DNA of 64,000 bases. Source: Kuschelorhynchus macadamiae (Eukaryota; Arthropoda; Insecta; Coleoptera; Curculionidae). Position 1 is the first letter of the stretch, and each line of letters begins with the position of its first letter. The position numbers and the translations under genes are program-made. The stretch is from the NCBI GenBank assembly GCA_030620095.1, contig JAUTXW010000329.1, positions 413,501 through 477,500 of the forward strand, written 5' to 3'. A model generated the notes under the pieces. That model was not told the origin of the DNA. It made no database searches and saw nothing but the letters and a program-made list of their open reading frames with translations. Below, in pieces: positions 48,301-55,124 of the stretch.

Positions 48301-50366
48301 AAATTCTACATTTTCAAGGCCTTGGTTTCCAAATGATGACAGTAGCATAGTACCATGCCTGCATAGTCATATAGGATCTGGTTCTGGTGGATATTCTGAT
48401 TATATTTTTATAAATTCTGCAAAAGAATTATTTGGAATTTCCTGTGATAGAATTGAATATAAGGCTTTGAGGTAAGAAAATCGGATATTTTATCCTAGGG
48501 TAGAATAAATATTAATTTTAATCCAGATACAGTTAATTTTATTAAGGATGGAATTATTAATATACTGGTAACTTAAACTGCCTCAGGTACCATTGTTGAA
48601 ACAAGTGTATCCATTTCAGCTTGATAAAGTTAACCAGCACTTTAATAATTGCAGCCTTAACAATGTAATGTAAAATTTGGTCTTCTAGGGTTAGTTTTTA
48701 CTTCCCCGTATAACAGCCCCTATATTATTAATATACTAGATGATCTATATAGAAGTATCGTAATCGCAAAAATTTTCGAATAATATTAGTTGGGTTCTTT
48801 CGGCGTATTAGAATCACTAGAACACGAAAAACATTTTTTTTAGAAACATTTTTTTTTCTAAAAATATGCGGGGATCAGATTTTGGGTATCATGAGTATAG
48901 AACCTCAGTATTTTTATGGGGTGTAAAAACGTACATAATTCATATTTTGAGAACGCGTCAACCAATATCCGTCATGTTGAAAACATAAATAGTTGAGGTA
49001 AATGTGTTGTCATCCAAAACTTGTGGAAATCATTGTCATAGATACTTGATTTTTTTTTATTCTATATGTTATAATTATTTCAATTTTTTATTAAATTATT
49101 TTTCTTTAGTTTACAGGGTAGTCCTAAAGGAATGATGCAACCCCAAAAAAAATTTAAAGGCATTTTAGCTTTTTTATTAAAAACGGTGAATCATCGAAAT
49201 TATTTTATCTTTTTGTATATAGAATTCTCTTATAAATACAAATATTTTGTATTCTATAACGCTTAGCGTAACAAAAAACTATAAAACAGGGCATACATAC
49301 ATATAAGGGAAAACAATATGCTTGGTAAAACCCATTTTTTTAATATATAATTTCAGAAATCCAGATTTTAAAGAAGTCATATTGGAGAAAGATAATAAAG
49401 TGTTATTAAGGTTTGCAGTAGCAAATGGGTTTAGGAATATCCAAAATTTGGTTCAAAAATTAAAACGTGGAAAGTCCTTGTATCATTATGTTGAGGTGAT
49501 GGCATGTCCTTCAGGTATGTTTAATTTTTTGATGATTTTTTTAGTAACTGAAAATCTATAGATTCTTCGTTAAGCGGCTAAATATATTTTGGAAAAATTT
49601 AGTCTTGTTTTTTCCAGGTCGCGGCTCCTTTAATCCGAACGAACCGTTTAATTTGACGTCACTGGCAATTTTTTACGACAAACTTAAATTCCTTATTTTG
49701 TTTTGGTTCTTTTTGACCTTTTAAATTTAGAAATGCATGTGGGTTATGGAAAGAACGGTAAAAATTGTAACGGTATTGAATATATTTTTCAAAAGAAATG
49801 CATGAATTAACATTTTGTTAAATAATTTTTAATCAGTAAGTTTAGAACAGAATGAGTTGTTGGGAAAAGCAGACTATATTGGAACCTAAAAGTATCTGAA
49901 AATGCCAATCAGTTTAAGCAAGCAAAATATATGAACTTAATATCATGATAATATTGATCTTTTTTGAGTTTTGATTTAATTTGGTAATTACGTGTTTTTT
50001 ATAAGGATTACAAGCAGAACTATTAGCATTATTAACAGCAGAATGGGCATGATTCATTTACCTTAAATGTAAATTGATTCAATTGGTAATTCTACTCATG
50101 TATTGTTAACATATTTAATTTTAGGTTGTCTTAATGGGGGAGCGCAAGTAAGGCCAAGAGATGGAGTTACATCAAAGGAAATGACAGCAGAGTTAGAAAT
50201 AATGTACAAAAAATTACCAGTAGCTACCCCAGAAGAAAATAAAGTAGTTAAAGACTTATATGACTGTTGGTTAGGTGGTCAAGATAGTGATAAATCAAGT
50301 ATCGTGCTTCACACACAATACCATGCAGTGGAAAAGACTTCAAATGCTCTGAATATAAAATGGTAG
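21884..50366 (+). CDS. CIAO3: CIAO3 (NARFL/Nar1), cytosolic Fe-S cluster assembly factor, complete, 8 exons
   Basis: The spliced coding sequence joins 21884-21946, 21995-22093, 43304-43459, 47092-47365, 47425-47658, 48249-48471, 49357-49514 and 50125-50366. All introns are GT-AG and the result is 482 residues, close to the human 476. It opens MSGFSGVLQLTDLDDF and ends HTQYHAVEKTSNALNIKW, with the conserved C-terminal Trp. The N-terminal [4Fe-4S] ligands are Cys23 and Cys71/74/77 (DCLACSGC). The hydrogenase-like cluster ligands fall in SSCPGW (Cys196), VMPCYDKK (Cys247) and ACPSGCLNGG (about 400 and 404). The protein bridges the early scaffold and the late CIA targeting complex in the cytosol and does not make hydrogen. 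No frame damage is seen despite introns loaded with transposons. Confidence 0.95.
21995..22093 (+). CDS. CIAO3: CIAO3 exon 2
   Basis: Begins ECIKPVEI, with the first cluster Cys23; ends FQIEE; donor GTTTGT, phase 0. The following intron is 21,210 bp. Confidence 0.93.
22360..23025 (+). pseudogene. Retrotransposon fragment H (RT thumb and C-terminus)
   Basis: SNKCKVLSF, INNYNLKRV and IRDLGIVFD (22393-22587), then GFILRSL and LEYACPPYG, then a C-terminal piece at 22797-22960. Several frame changes and a probable deletion near 22710 are present. Inside CIAO3 intron 2. Confidence 0.6.
23090..23350 (-). pseudogene. Retrotransposon fragment I (RT), antisense
   Basis: On the minus strand: ANLHGFLPQRSTTTNLIKYL, one stop, then RPVGILYLDQKKTFDKV and YKLEHFGIQG. 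These are consecutive RT motifs; the first catalytic Asp region is recognisable. It is cut on both sides. Confidence 0.6.
23360..24262 (+). pseudogene. Retrotransposon fragment J (from RT active site to 3' end)
   Basis: It starts at the RT box as IFADTTTILW, where the usual second catalytic Asp is lost. It continues through LINIKEWCDSN, LQKIALRYMC (23719-23916) and a C-terminus near LFNHLPADLKKES and SLDEYY at about 24110. Several stops interrupt it. It ends at the TA microsatellite. Confidence 0.6.
24263..24314. repeat. (AT)n microsatellite
   Basis: About 52 bp of AT, preceded by a TATG/TGTA run from about 24220. Confidence 0.97.
24470..24775 (-). pseudogene. Retrotransposon fragment K (start of RT), antisense
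   Basis: On the minus strand: AETFAQQF, FSIDDLSTIP, GPDNIPS and YLKAGYRHIPYLF-type words with stops between. These match the segment just before the RT fingers in CR1/Jockey elements. Badly decayed. Confidence 0.4.
25047..25066. repeat. Short telomere-type (CCTAA)n array
   Basis: TAACCTAACCTAACCTAACC: almost four units of the insect telomere repeat (TTAGG on the minus strand), interstitial. Confidence 0.8.
25190..26480 (-). pseudogene. Retrotransposon L (RT to C-terminus), antisense, broken
   Basis: Minus strand from about 26300: SIINNFSKIF, HGFINGLGTSDALYKLA, GVFLNLAKPFNMV (first catalytic Asp changed to Asn), then PQGTVHGPLLF and SYADTAAIL at 25720-26007 (second Asp of YADD changed to Thr). 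The C-terminus follows at 25197-25460 with WGGMYNN. The active site is doubly damaged, so the copy is old. Related to fragment G. Confidence 0.7.
26481..27110. other. Non-coding stretch, possible 5' UTR of retrotransposon M
   Basis: It contains short TAGTGTTAGCAG repeats at about 26480-26520. It directly precedes the ORF1 of element M, whose 5' end is not defined. Confidence 0.35.
27111..28027 (+). pseudogene. Retrotransposon M ORF1 (PHD-like finger, coiled coil, esterase-like), broken
   Basis: Segment 27120-27395 has a Cys/His cluster (CIICVNVYHKSC, CSKKC) like a PHD finger, then a Lys/Glu coiled coil. After a frameshift near 27390 it continues to KLLILCDQQGHNMGKII and, past a TAA at about 27617, MKPGASFVSVIED and VLVVAGLIDFINN (27650-28027). 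This last part matches the SGNH-esterase-like domain in CR1-type ORF1 proteins, though the expected nucleophile motif GDS reads CDQ here. One frameshift and one stop make it non-functional. Confidence 0.65.
28128..29880 (+). pseudogene. Retrotransposon M ORF2 (endonuclease and first half of RT), truncated
   Basis: The endonuclease runs 28140-28880: NIQSLRNKCDEL, TEHWL, HGGSMIFVKK, FDYRAPSS, GDFNI and GLSDHEAIICD. It then decays with many stops through the linker. The RT begins near 29540 with FRPISLIPTLSKIIER, EQFGFQANKNTGDA, FCNLSKAFDCVNH and FRGTSLEWF, and stops at about 29880, before the active-site block. The C-terminal half is missing. Confidence 0.7.
29881..30415. other. Stretch without a recognisable gene between two retrotransposon pieces
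   Basis: Several overlapping short open frames exist, but none resembles a known domain. Possibly decayed element sequence. Confidence 0.3.
30420..30690 (+). pseudogene. Retrotransposon fragment N (endonuclease)
   Basis: ECMHGGVAIYLNNKSI, a shift, then ECAAVEFRLNSKQLGLAV and FNELLSFL: consecutive EEP-endonuclease blocks of the Jockey type. The YRSP-like box is damaged and the GDFN box is missing. Confidence 0.5.
31080..32066 (-). pseudogene. DNA transposon O transposase (DUF4817-type HTH plus DDD), broken
   Basis: Minus strand from about 32066: NLEYADMHLVLGEFQEN, a stop after SQKFPG, RRLRESGSF, ISMQSDVAPTSIWRTLKA and LHPYHKQK. A gap removes the first catalytic Asp region. Then RNIWAGLIGRRFIGPYY, RHDRAPPHF and WPARSPDLNPMDYGIW follow (31080-31601, ending EVNGNHFQQLL). 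The second and third acids are separated by 43 residues, two more than in element D. TIRs were not found. The family is the insect mariner-related group with an N-terminal DUF4817 helix-turn-helix. Confidence 0.75.
32340..32475 (+). pseudogene. DNA transposon fragment P (O-type HTH region), opposite orientation
   Basis: Plus-strand words ISMQPGNAPTLTWQTLKA and DLSPYDKQM align residue by residue with ISMQSDVAPTSIWRTLKA and DLHPYHKQK of element O. It is a separate, inverted fragment about 270 bp from O's start. Confidence 0.6.
32480..34925. other. CIAO3 intron 2, stretch without recognised gene
   Basis: AT-rich. A possible MITE end (AACAACCTGTATATA at about 33417-33431) lies downstream of two GAAGCGTTTTT words (33258 and 33363). 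No protein domain was recognised. Confidence 0.35.
34930..36222 (-). pseudogene. Retrotransposon Q (RT), antisense, 5'-truncated and broken
   Basis: Minus strand: YFARVIEKLVKKKV, EIQLGFQTNKNTGDA, FCDLSKAFDCVSH and GVPQGSRLG (35750-36222), a frameshift that destroys the following LGPLLF/YADD region, then LLLDCGLRFEGH, YFALVESRL and LQKRAIRYLCKAK (35271-35579). Similar in detail to elements C and M. Its cut 5' edge abuts the cut 5' edge of element E, head to head. Confidence 0.75.
36223..36944 (+). CDS. Retrotransposon E ORF1 (Gag-like, three zinc knuckles), 5'-truncated
   Basis: The frame is open from about 36223 except for a TGA at 36324-36326, in the sequence leading to SRSQQNELEKALK; an ATG lies at 36327. 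Residues of about 110-180 carry CFKCCYFGHVAKFC, CFKCGDKHESSKC and CPNCQ..H..RDPRC, the triple knuckle array of Jockey-type ORF1 proteins, preceded by an RRM-like region with MLMITGIEKG. It would bind element RNA. The stop overlaps the ORF2 start as ATGA (36941-36944). Confidence 0.75.
36941..39102 (+). pseudogene. Retrotransposon E ORF2 (endonuclease-RT), frameshifted and internally deleted
   Basis: The endonuclease has FHQNVQSIGN, TEHWKK, GGAAIYVKNN, a shift near 37260, GVIYRPP and GDFNIE. A second shift near 37500 leads to ISDHTAKKV and the linker (37517-37918), with stops at about 37917 and 37987. RT motifs from 38062: DNYRPISLLPGFSKLFE, QHGFLPGRST, LYLSKAYDCLD, GVPQGSILGPILF, YADD and FLGIHIDES. 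About 100 residues normally found between the linker and NYRPISLL are missing at about 38100, a clean in-frame-looking deletion. The catalytic YADD is intact, but the whole is not functional. Confidence 0.8.
39303..41182 (-). mobile_element. DNA transposon F: mariner-related, 290-bp TIRs, TA target
   Basis: A 1,880-bp element flanked by TA (39301-39302 and 41183-41184). Left arm 39303-39593 and right arm 40895-41182 are inverted copies with scattered mismatches. The ends read CAATGAGGCCATAAAGTCTGG and its partner with GGGC. A second end-like word, TACAGGGTGTT, lies inside each arm. Deleting the element plus one TA restores the reading frame of element E across LYNKLND. The transposase on the minus strand is broken. 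Confidence 0.85.
39657..40733 (-). pseudogene. DNA transposon F transposase (DD39D), broken
   Basis: Minus strand from ATG 40733: MLSERERIEILMMFGWGDA, a frameshift near 40680, RNLDEVCELFNNTHPERG, STVSKIIKKFRDHG, RTGRPKLDDDMK and LSQSSVKNIL. Another shift leads to ILFSDEATFFLNG (first Asp), a TAG after VWAGID, MWFQQDGAPSHYALP (second Asp), a TGA near position 39917, then SPDLTPLDY (third Asp). Another shift precedes the C-terminus EVNGQQFQHLLR. The last two acids are 39 residues apart. At least three shifts and two stops make it non-autonomous. Confidence 0.8.
41183..41408 (+). mobile_element. Retrotransposon E, right part and 3' end
   Basis: It encodes KLNDELKRVTNERIFKRK and ends at INEYLSL with a TAG at 41298-41300. 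The 3' UTR has AAATAAAG at about 41379 and closes with AAGTCAAATCAAGT at about 41408. Confidence 0.75.
41409..42260 (-). pseudogene. Retrotransposon R (end of endonuclease to start of RT), antisense
   Basis: Minus strand: RIKNLLQSYNLNMHVYGTTR, SGLSDHQGVVGSF and FSTSNYNNF (41980-42240), a frameshift, FYENLLNIFNLSLPLK and KPWVTKGIK. After another break comes VPEIREIIFHIKNQNS and a segment that ends before the RT catalytic motifs (41459-41770). Cut at both sides. Confidence 0.7.
42590..43080 (+). pseudogene. Retrotransposon fragment S (ORF2 C-terminus)
   Basis: LQKRAFIVFCGVGPISCK, LSILMLPSLFIF and IYKRKHLF, then decayed sequence. These are the usual blocks after the RT thumb. The N-terminal part is absent. 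Confidence 0.55.
43304..43459 (+). CDS. CIAO3: CIAO3 exon 3
   Basis: Begins DGSTQKLEKVEI and carries the DCLACSGC cluster ligands Cys71/74/77 and TSAESVLVTQQS; donor GTAAGA after KLKL, phase 0. Confidence 0.95.
44530..45900 (-). pseudogene. Retrotransposon T (RT), antisense in CIAO3 intron 3, with internal duplication
   Basis: Minus strand from about 45750: GDPENVQNYRVVSNQSAI, PKLFHTL and NDKQFGFYQNKSTVHNL. A second copy of the same piece follows, then TDFCKAFDRINFTLLLAKL, LSGAPQAIH (normally GVPQG), FAYDLKMY (normally FADD), and a thumb with IKDLGGLEHI. Many stops and shifts. The duplicated units are about 45402-45545 and 45547-45690. Confidence 0.65.
45402..45690. repeat. Tandem duplication of about 145 bp inside retrotransposon T
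   Basis: Both units begin CAATCTCATATGGGACCAAG and contain CAGTTGATCA and TAGCTGATTGATTA. They differ at scattered bases and by a small insertion (CCATGGCATAT) in the second. Confidence 0.8.
45901..47091. other. Rest of CIAO3 intron 3
   Basis: A minus-strand open frame at 46201-46437 (78 residues, Ile/Arg-rich) has no recognised domain and may be an ORF1 remnant. Otherwise AT-rich non-coding sequence. Confidence 0.35.
47092..47365 (+). CDS. CIAO3: CIAO3 exon 4
   Basis: Begins EGRIDESKLIVVSVSVQPIL and ends ASSCPG with H-cluster-like ligand Cys196; donor GTATAG after one base of the Gly codon. The next intron is only 59 bp. Confidence 0.95.
47425..47658 (+). CDS. CIAO3: CIAO3 exon 5
   Basis: WVCYAEKTHGSYILPYIS, SPQQIMGSLIK, VMPCYDKKLEAAR and RDVDCVIT; starts with two bases and ends with one base of split codons. 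Donor GTACGT. Confidence 0.95.
47700..48248. other. CIAO3 intron 5, nothing recognised
   Basis: AT-rich sequence with no coding frame or repeat structure noted. Confidence 0.4.
48249..48471 (+). CDS. CIAO3: CIAO3 exon 6
   Basis: ELELMLNTANISLQLLE, HIGSGSGGYSDYIFI, AKELFGI and YKALR; donor GTAAGA within the Arg codon. Confidence 0.94.
48472..49356. other. CIAO3 intron 6, nothing recognised
   Basis: AT-rich, with a GCAAAAATTTTCGAA word resembling one at 52.6 kb. No domain found. Confidence 0.4.
49357..49514 (+). CDS. CIAO3: CIAO3 exon 7
   Basis: NPDFKEVILEKDNKVLLRF, GFRNIQNLVQKLKRGKS and YHYVEVMACPS; carries a cluster Cys at about residue 400; donor GTATGT. Confidence 0.95.
49515..50124. other. 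CIAO3 intron 7, nothing recognised
   Basis: It contains a perfect CRE-like TGACGTCA near 49657 in a slightly GC-richer patch; otherwise unremarkable. Confidence 0.4.
50125..50366 (+). CDS. CIAO3: CIAO3 exon 8 (terminal)
   Basis: CLNGGAQVRPRDGVTSKEM, then LYDCWLGGQDS and HTQYHAVEKTSNALNIKW before TAG 50364-50366. The final Trp is conserved in CIAO3/Nar1 and serves recognition by the CIA targeting complex. Confidence 0.95.
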
Positions 50367-50442
50367 ACGCGATAATACTGAGATCTTGCTGTTTACGTCA
50401 AATTACGTTTAATTATAATTAAGATTACCTAGTTATCAACAA

Positions 50443-50448
50443 AATAAA
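50443..50448 (+). promoter_or_regulatory. CIAO3: Likely CIAO3 polyadenylation signal
   Basis: AATAAA 77 bases after the stop codon. Confidence 0.6.
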
Positions 50449-51174
50449 TGTCCTATAAATAATGAAAAATCGAATTTAGTTTAATGATTTTAAAACTAAA
50501 AAAATACAGGAATATGTGTATTTGAGAAAGACAACTAACATCATGCCTCTAAAGTATCATCATTATGTGTATAGTTGCTAAAATTCGTTTCTTATATTAC
50601 TGATTTCTTCATTAACACATTTATTAAAAGGTAACCCTTGATTGATTGATCCATGGACATACTTTTCCTATCTCAAGGCAAATAATGAACACAATGCTCT
50701 TTATTTTCACGTACATGCTGAAGGATGACAACCCTTTGACTAAAAGTTCATATAAACATAATATATTCTAAGTTGCCTCGTTTTCAAGATACAGGGCTCC
50801 CAAATTAAAAGTCCGGTTTTTATTAATAAATTTAAATGATTTTTATCGCCCATTTTGAAGTAATGTAGCAAGTTTGTTGGCAGTGGTAAGGGCCTTATTT
50901 GGACGTAATAAAATCATATAGTTCATACAAATTAAAAACCGTTGCACGTCATTGAGAACGCAATTAAGTAGTTGTAGTAATACCACTGCACAAATGTAAC
51001 TGACATAGTTATGAAGTAGGCAGAAAATACAATGTTGACGAGTTTTATTTCTTGATATTTCGTTTTATTTTGTGTATTGAGGTTTTTTCAGCTTTGTACT
51101 TGTGAGCAAACATTGTTCTTTTTAGAACAAACATAGTGTTATATTTGCCTGGCTCCTATTTACCATTTTGCAAA
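50449..51174. other. Intergenic sequence downstream of CIAO3
   Basis: No coding frame. The last 100 bases before 51175 could be the leader of the following exon. Confidence 0.4.
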
Positions 51175-51288
51175 ATGTCAAAACAGTTAAAGAGTCGCTG
51201 CCAAGAGCTAGTTGCATCTTTGATATGCAATTTTGAACAAGAACGAGAAAATACTGGCTCATTGGTACCCTTAACGGCTGTTAGAGAA
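51175..51288 (+). CDS. Isolated first exon of transposase-type HTH protein
   Basis: ATG at 51175 opens MSKQLKSRCQELVASLICNF, then EQERENTGSLVPLTAVRE, and the frame runs into a consensus donor GTAAGT at 51289. The pattern (xLKSxxxxLVxxLxxxFExExxN..LxPLxxV) is the N-terminal helix-turn-helix opening of an insect IS630-like DDE transposase family in which it is followed by an RVAxALxIS helix. The downstream exon was not found within the next kilobases. It could be a transposon remnant or the first exon of a host gene derived from one. Confidence 0.45.
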
Positions 51289-53150
51289 GTAAGTTGAATA
51301 TATTATTAAAAATATGTAGTAGAAACAAAACTTTAATTCAATCAGCCTTACAGAAAATAAAGCAATGACTTTAAATCATACATTCAAAAGTAAAACCTAA
51401 ATTTGCTTGTGGTTGATACTACACTGTTCCCAAACCTGTCAACAGCAATTTAACTACTAACAAAAAAAAATTTTTATGACTACAAATTTAATCCTATTTT
51501 TAAAGCGTTTAATCTCTTTGTCCGTATGGAATTATCTCCCATAGAGGGTTTGGAACTATATTGTTACATTGAAAACCTTGCTTCCTTTATGTAGTAAATA
51601 ATATAAATTCTAAAAAATTCCGATGATCGATTACAAATGAAAAACTTGGAAATTATATTTAATAAAATATTGAGTATCGCTGGAAATCTTCAAATGCCTA
51701 CTTTTTATGAGTGTTTTCTTTTTTCTTAAAAGTTTTCAATTTTTTGAGAATTTTAAATATCTCTTACTGTCAAAATCGAACTTTTTTTCTAAGATAATTT
51801 TTCCAGTCAAAGGTAATTTCACAATCTTCCTATTAGATATATTTATTATTGTGTTTTGTATACATGAAGAGAAGAACTTCTAAACTGAGTGGAAATACAG
51901 GAAATGGACCACGCGGAGAAAGCTTCACAAGCTATCGCTGTTTTACTTGAAAGATGACATATATACTCAGTTTTTAGGTGAAAACTAATTATCACATTTG
52001 TAGCGTTAGATTTCCCCCTTCAAATTCATTTTTAGATATCAAAAAATTAATATTTTTTGTTGGAATTATAAATTTGGTCTCTGGGCGCATTCACAATTTC
52101 CAGATTTTCCGTTTGACAGAAGATCTTAGTGAAAGAAAAAATGAACTATAGTTTCCGATCTCGCTTTATCCCAGAAACTATTGTATTTAAGAAAAAAATC
52201 ATTAGGTACATTTTTGTTTAGGATATCCTACAGTTTTTTCCAACTTGTTTGCATTCGCAGAGTGTCTAACAAAGTAAACTTTGGCCAGAAGTTAGAACAA
52301 AATTGTGTTGCTCTAGTCAGCAGAACCAATATGGAACTGTTAATCAGTAGTCTTTGGAATTCTACTTTCGTAGATTGAATTATGTAAAAAAATAATAAAA
52401 TATTCTTAAGAGTTTCGGAGGCTGGCTACGTGCCAGAGAGCAGTGTTAAGGAAATATTTTTAAAATATTTCTTCAATTTCTCATAAATGCTTTGAACTAT
52501 TATAGCGAATTTTTATATGCGCTAGTAAGGCGTTGAAATACATTTAAGTAAATAAATCAATTTTAATTTATGGCTAATGTAATACAGGCGCTAGCGATGG
52601 ACAAAATTTCCAGTTGCCGAAAATTTTCGGAAACCTAACGTTTAAATTCGCCTGCAAACAATAAGTCCCATTGAATTTGACATTTTTTTTAATATAAAAT
52701 AAAAAAAGGCACAATCCGTGACTGTGACGCTAGTTGCGGCGATTTGTTTAGATCGGTGACCTATACAATCAAAGTCCATTAGGTATTTCAAGTCAGTTCT
52801 CCTAGGTCGGTGGTAGGGCATTGAAAAAATCTTGGGATTCTAATTCCGACGGGCGATGTTTTTTTCTTATCAAAACCTATAATGTTGTATGTAATCGTGT
52901 TGGGCCTTTTTTTAATGCGGACTTTATGACACATATTTTACGGTGGTGTCAGATTGACCTTGTTTTATTTTGGTGTAAAATTTTCACGTTAATCTTCCGA
53001 CCATTGGTGGTTCCTCTATTAGGTCAAATGGTCAATGACCCCCCAACAAATATTTCCAAACAGAAACAAATAAATAATACATAATTTATATTTTTTCAAT
53101 TTTTAAATTTGGAAATTCCCTCTATTATTCTAAGCGTATAAACTCGTTGA
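51289..53150. other. Intergenic stretch, no gene recognised
   Basis: AT-rich sequence. No continuation of the 51175 exon was identified. Short open frames at 52181 and 52821 show no domain. Confidence 0.35.
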
Positions 53151-53706
53151 CCGTTCTCTTAATTCCGCGACACACTATCCATGCCTCGGACCGCGATCTC
53201 CGGAGAGGTTTCGTTTCATTTGGAATCGATCACGACTGGCGGCCCGCGTTGACTTCGTGGTTATAAACAGAGGCGAGTTTTTCCCGAGTGTTCTCGATCA
53301 AATTCGCATAGTTAAGATACGGTTTACGTTGGCAAAGTTTGGGTCAACAGCCGCGCCGAGGAAACTTAAATATTAAAAAAAAAACGCTGTTATGTCACTA
53401 AACAGTAATCGCACAATTTAAAACATTTACGATAGTTGTGGGGACGGAAAAATTAATACGCCACTGAGTTTACTAAGTTTTTTCTCAAATAATTAAAAGT
53501 GAATATACCTCATTATTATTTACTGTTCACACAGTTTTGCAGAACTGCTTTCACTTAAAATCCTTCCGTGGTATACGACGTGTGGGCGAAGGAATCTATT
53601 CTACCCCAAAACGTTGGGAATTAAGTCTTAAAAAGGATGGTCGCTCAGGCTGTCGAGTCGTGACGATATTCCGTATTCGTTAGCCATCTGGAGTCTTCGC
53701 CCCACG
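53150..53706 (+). promoter_or_regulatory. GC-richer block, possible promoter and non-coding first exon
   Basis: The composition rises above the surroundings, with several CG dinucleotides (for example GGCGGCCCGCG near 53240 and GCCGCGCCGAGG near 53350). A consensus-like donor CCACG/GTATGT follows at about 53707. Short upstream-type frames are present but no long one. It could be the 5' end of a plus-strand transcript. Confidence 0.3.
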
Positions 53707-54814
53707 GTATGTTTTATAGGGTTTGAGAAAATGATATAACTGATTGACTGTATTTTCTATAAAATTAAATAGACTATTGTGTTTTGATTAGGAACTGGTT
53801 TAGTTTCTATAGTTAAATTTAATACATTTTTAAATTCAGTCAATTATTTTCGCAAAATATCTAATTCTTTAAACCGTCTATAGACCTTTCCTTCGAAATA
53901 ATGTTGCTATGATGGAAAGTTTAATGTATTCTGAAATAGAGGTAGAGTGGTCCTATAGGCCCTTGTACAAACTCTGCATTGGCATCACCACTAAGCCAAA
54001 ACACTTATATATTTAAACACAGGATATTCTTACAGAAGTATGATGTCGCCCAGGTGAACTTTCGTTCCGTCATCTGGGAACAATTTCGGTAGATAACTTA
54101 ACACCTAGAATTATGAAAAACTGTAACGGAAACAATGGCGGATCTAGGATGATGCCAAGGAGTGGGCTTAAAATATAGACACAAATTGAAGAAAAAGTTT
54201 TAATCCCATTAATAAGCTTTTTATTTAAATAAATTAATTTTTTTTAATTAGACCGTAAATTGGAGGGATTTAGGAGAGGAGTTGTAACTCCTATAACTAA
54301 GACCATTTACAACTCCGTAAGTTATACCAAAACTAGCATTAAAAAGCTTTTCTTATTTAATCAAAATAACAGCTTTAATGATAATTTAGAACATTAATGA
54401 AAGCAAATGTACAACAACAGAAATATTATGTCTAAAGTGTCTACAAAATGCAACAGAACAACGAACAAATGCACTAAATGACAGTAAAGTAAATTAATAA
54501 TTATATTTTTGCGCGGCGCAATAAGACATTTTATTTTATGCAAATTGTAAAATTAAATTAACATGGCAACTTAAAGAAAACTAAAGAGGCTTAAAATCAG
54601 GGTATTAAAAGAGAAAGAACAAATTAAATGCTGTTTATTAATTTTTTGAATTTTTTAGTTAATTGTCACTGTAATCCATTAAAACTACAAGACATTGATT
54701 ATAACTTCCTTATTTGTAACTGTCTATAGAATAATCAAATACAAATAAATAAAAGGTGATTTAGGCCAAAGTTTTGAAACGATTTAGTAATGAACCATTT
54801 TCATATGCAAACAT
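53707..54814. other. Intergenic stretch, no gene recognised
   Basis: AT-rich, no coding or repeat structure supported. Confidence 0.35.
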
Positions 54815-54820
54815 TTTATT
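54815..54820 (-). promoter_or_regulatory. ATM: Likely ATM polyadenylation signal
   Basis: AATAAA on the minus strand, about 130 bases after the ATM stop codon. Confidence 0.5.
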
Positions 54821-54951
54821 CGTTCTTCCTCGGGAAATATGCCTAATAATGTTGGTATTGTACTAAATTCAGTCAAAGTGGTAGATATATTATATAATCA
54901 TTACAGAAAACGGCACGATAAGAATTCTACAAATCACAAGTTGAACGTAAA

Positions 54952-55124
54952 TTAAAGGTATGGCTGCCAACCATTAAAAAGTCTGCTTAAATTTGCCGGA
55001 TCCATTGCCTGTTGAATTAAAGTTCCAACTTGCTGTTCAACATTTGTTGGCTTTCCTTCTTCAGTACCTTGCAATTTTCCTCTTAGTCGTAATAACGCTC
55101 TCTGAGCCGATACGTTATTGTTTT
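54952..55124 (-). CDS. ATM: ATM kinase, terminal exon (FATC domain)
   Basis: Minus strand after acceptor TTTTGTAG (AG at 55126-55125): two bases of a split codon, then NNVSAQRALLRLRGKLQGTE, EEGKPTNVEQQVGTLIQQAM and DPANLSRLFNGWQPYL, then TAA at 54954-54952. The LIQQAxDPxNLSRLFxGWxxxx ending is the FATC domain of ATM (tefu in flies), the DNA double-strand-break kinase; FATC supports kinase folding and Tip60 contact. The kinase-domain exons should lie at higher coordinates on the minus strand, but none was recognised up to 64000. A very long intron or an orphan exon are both possible. Confidence 0.85.
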
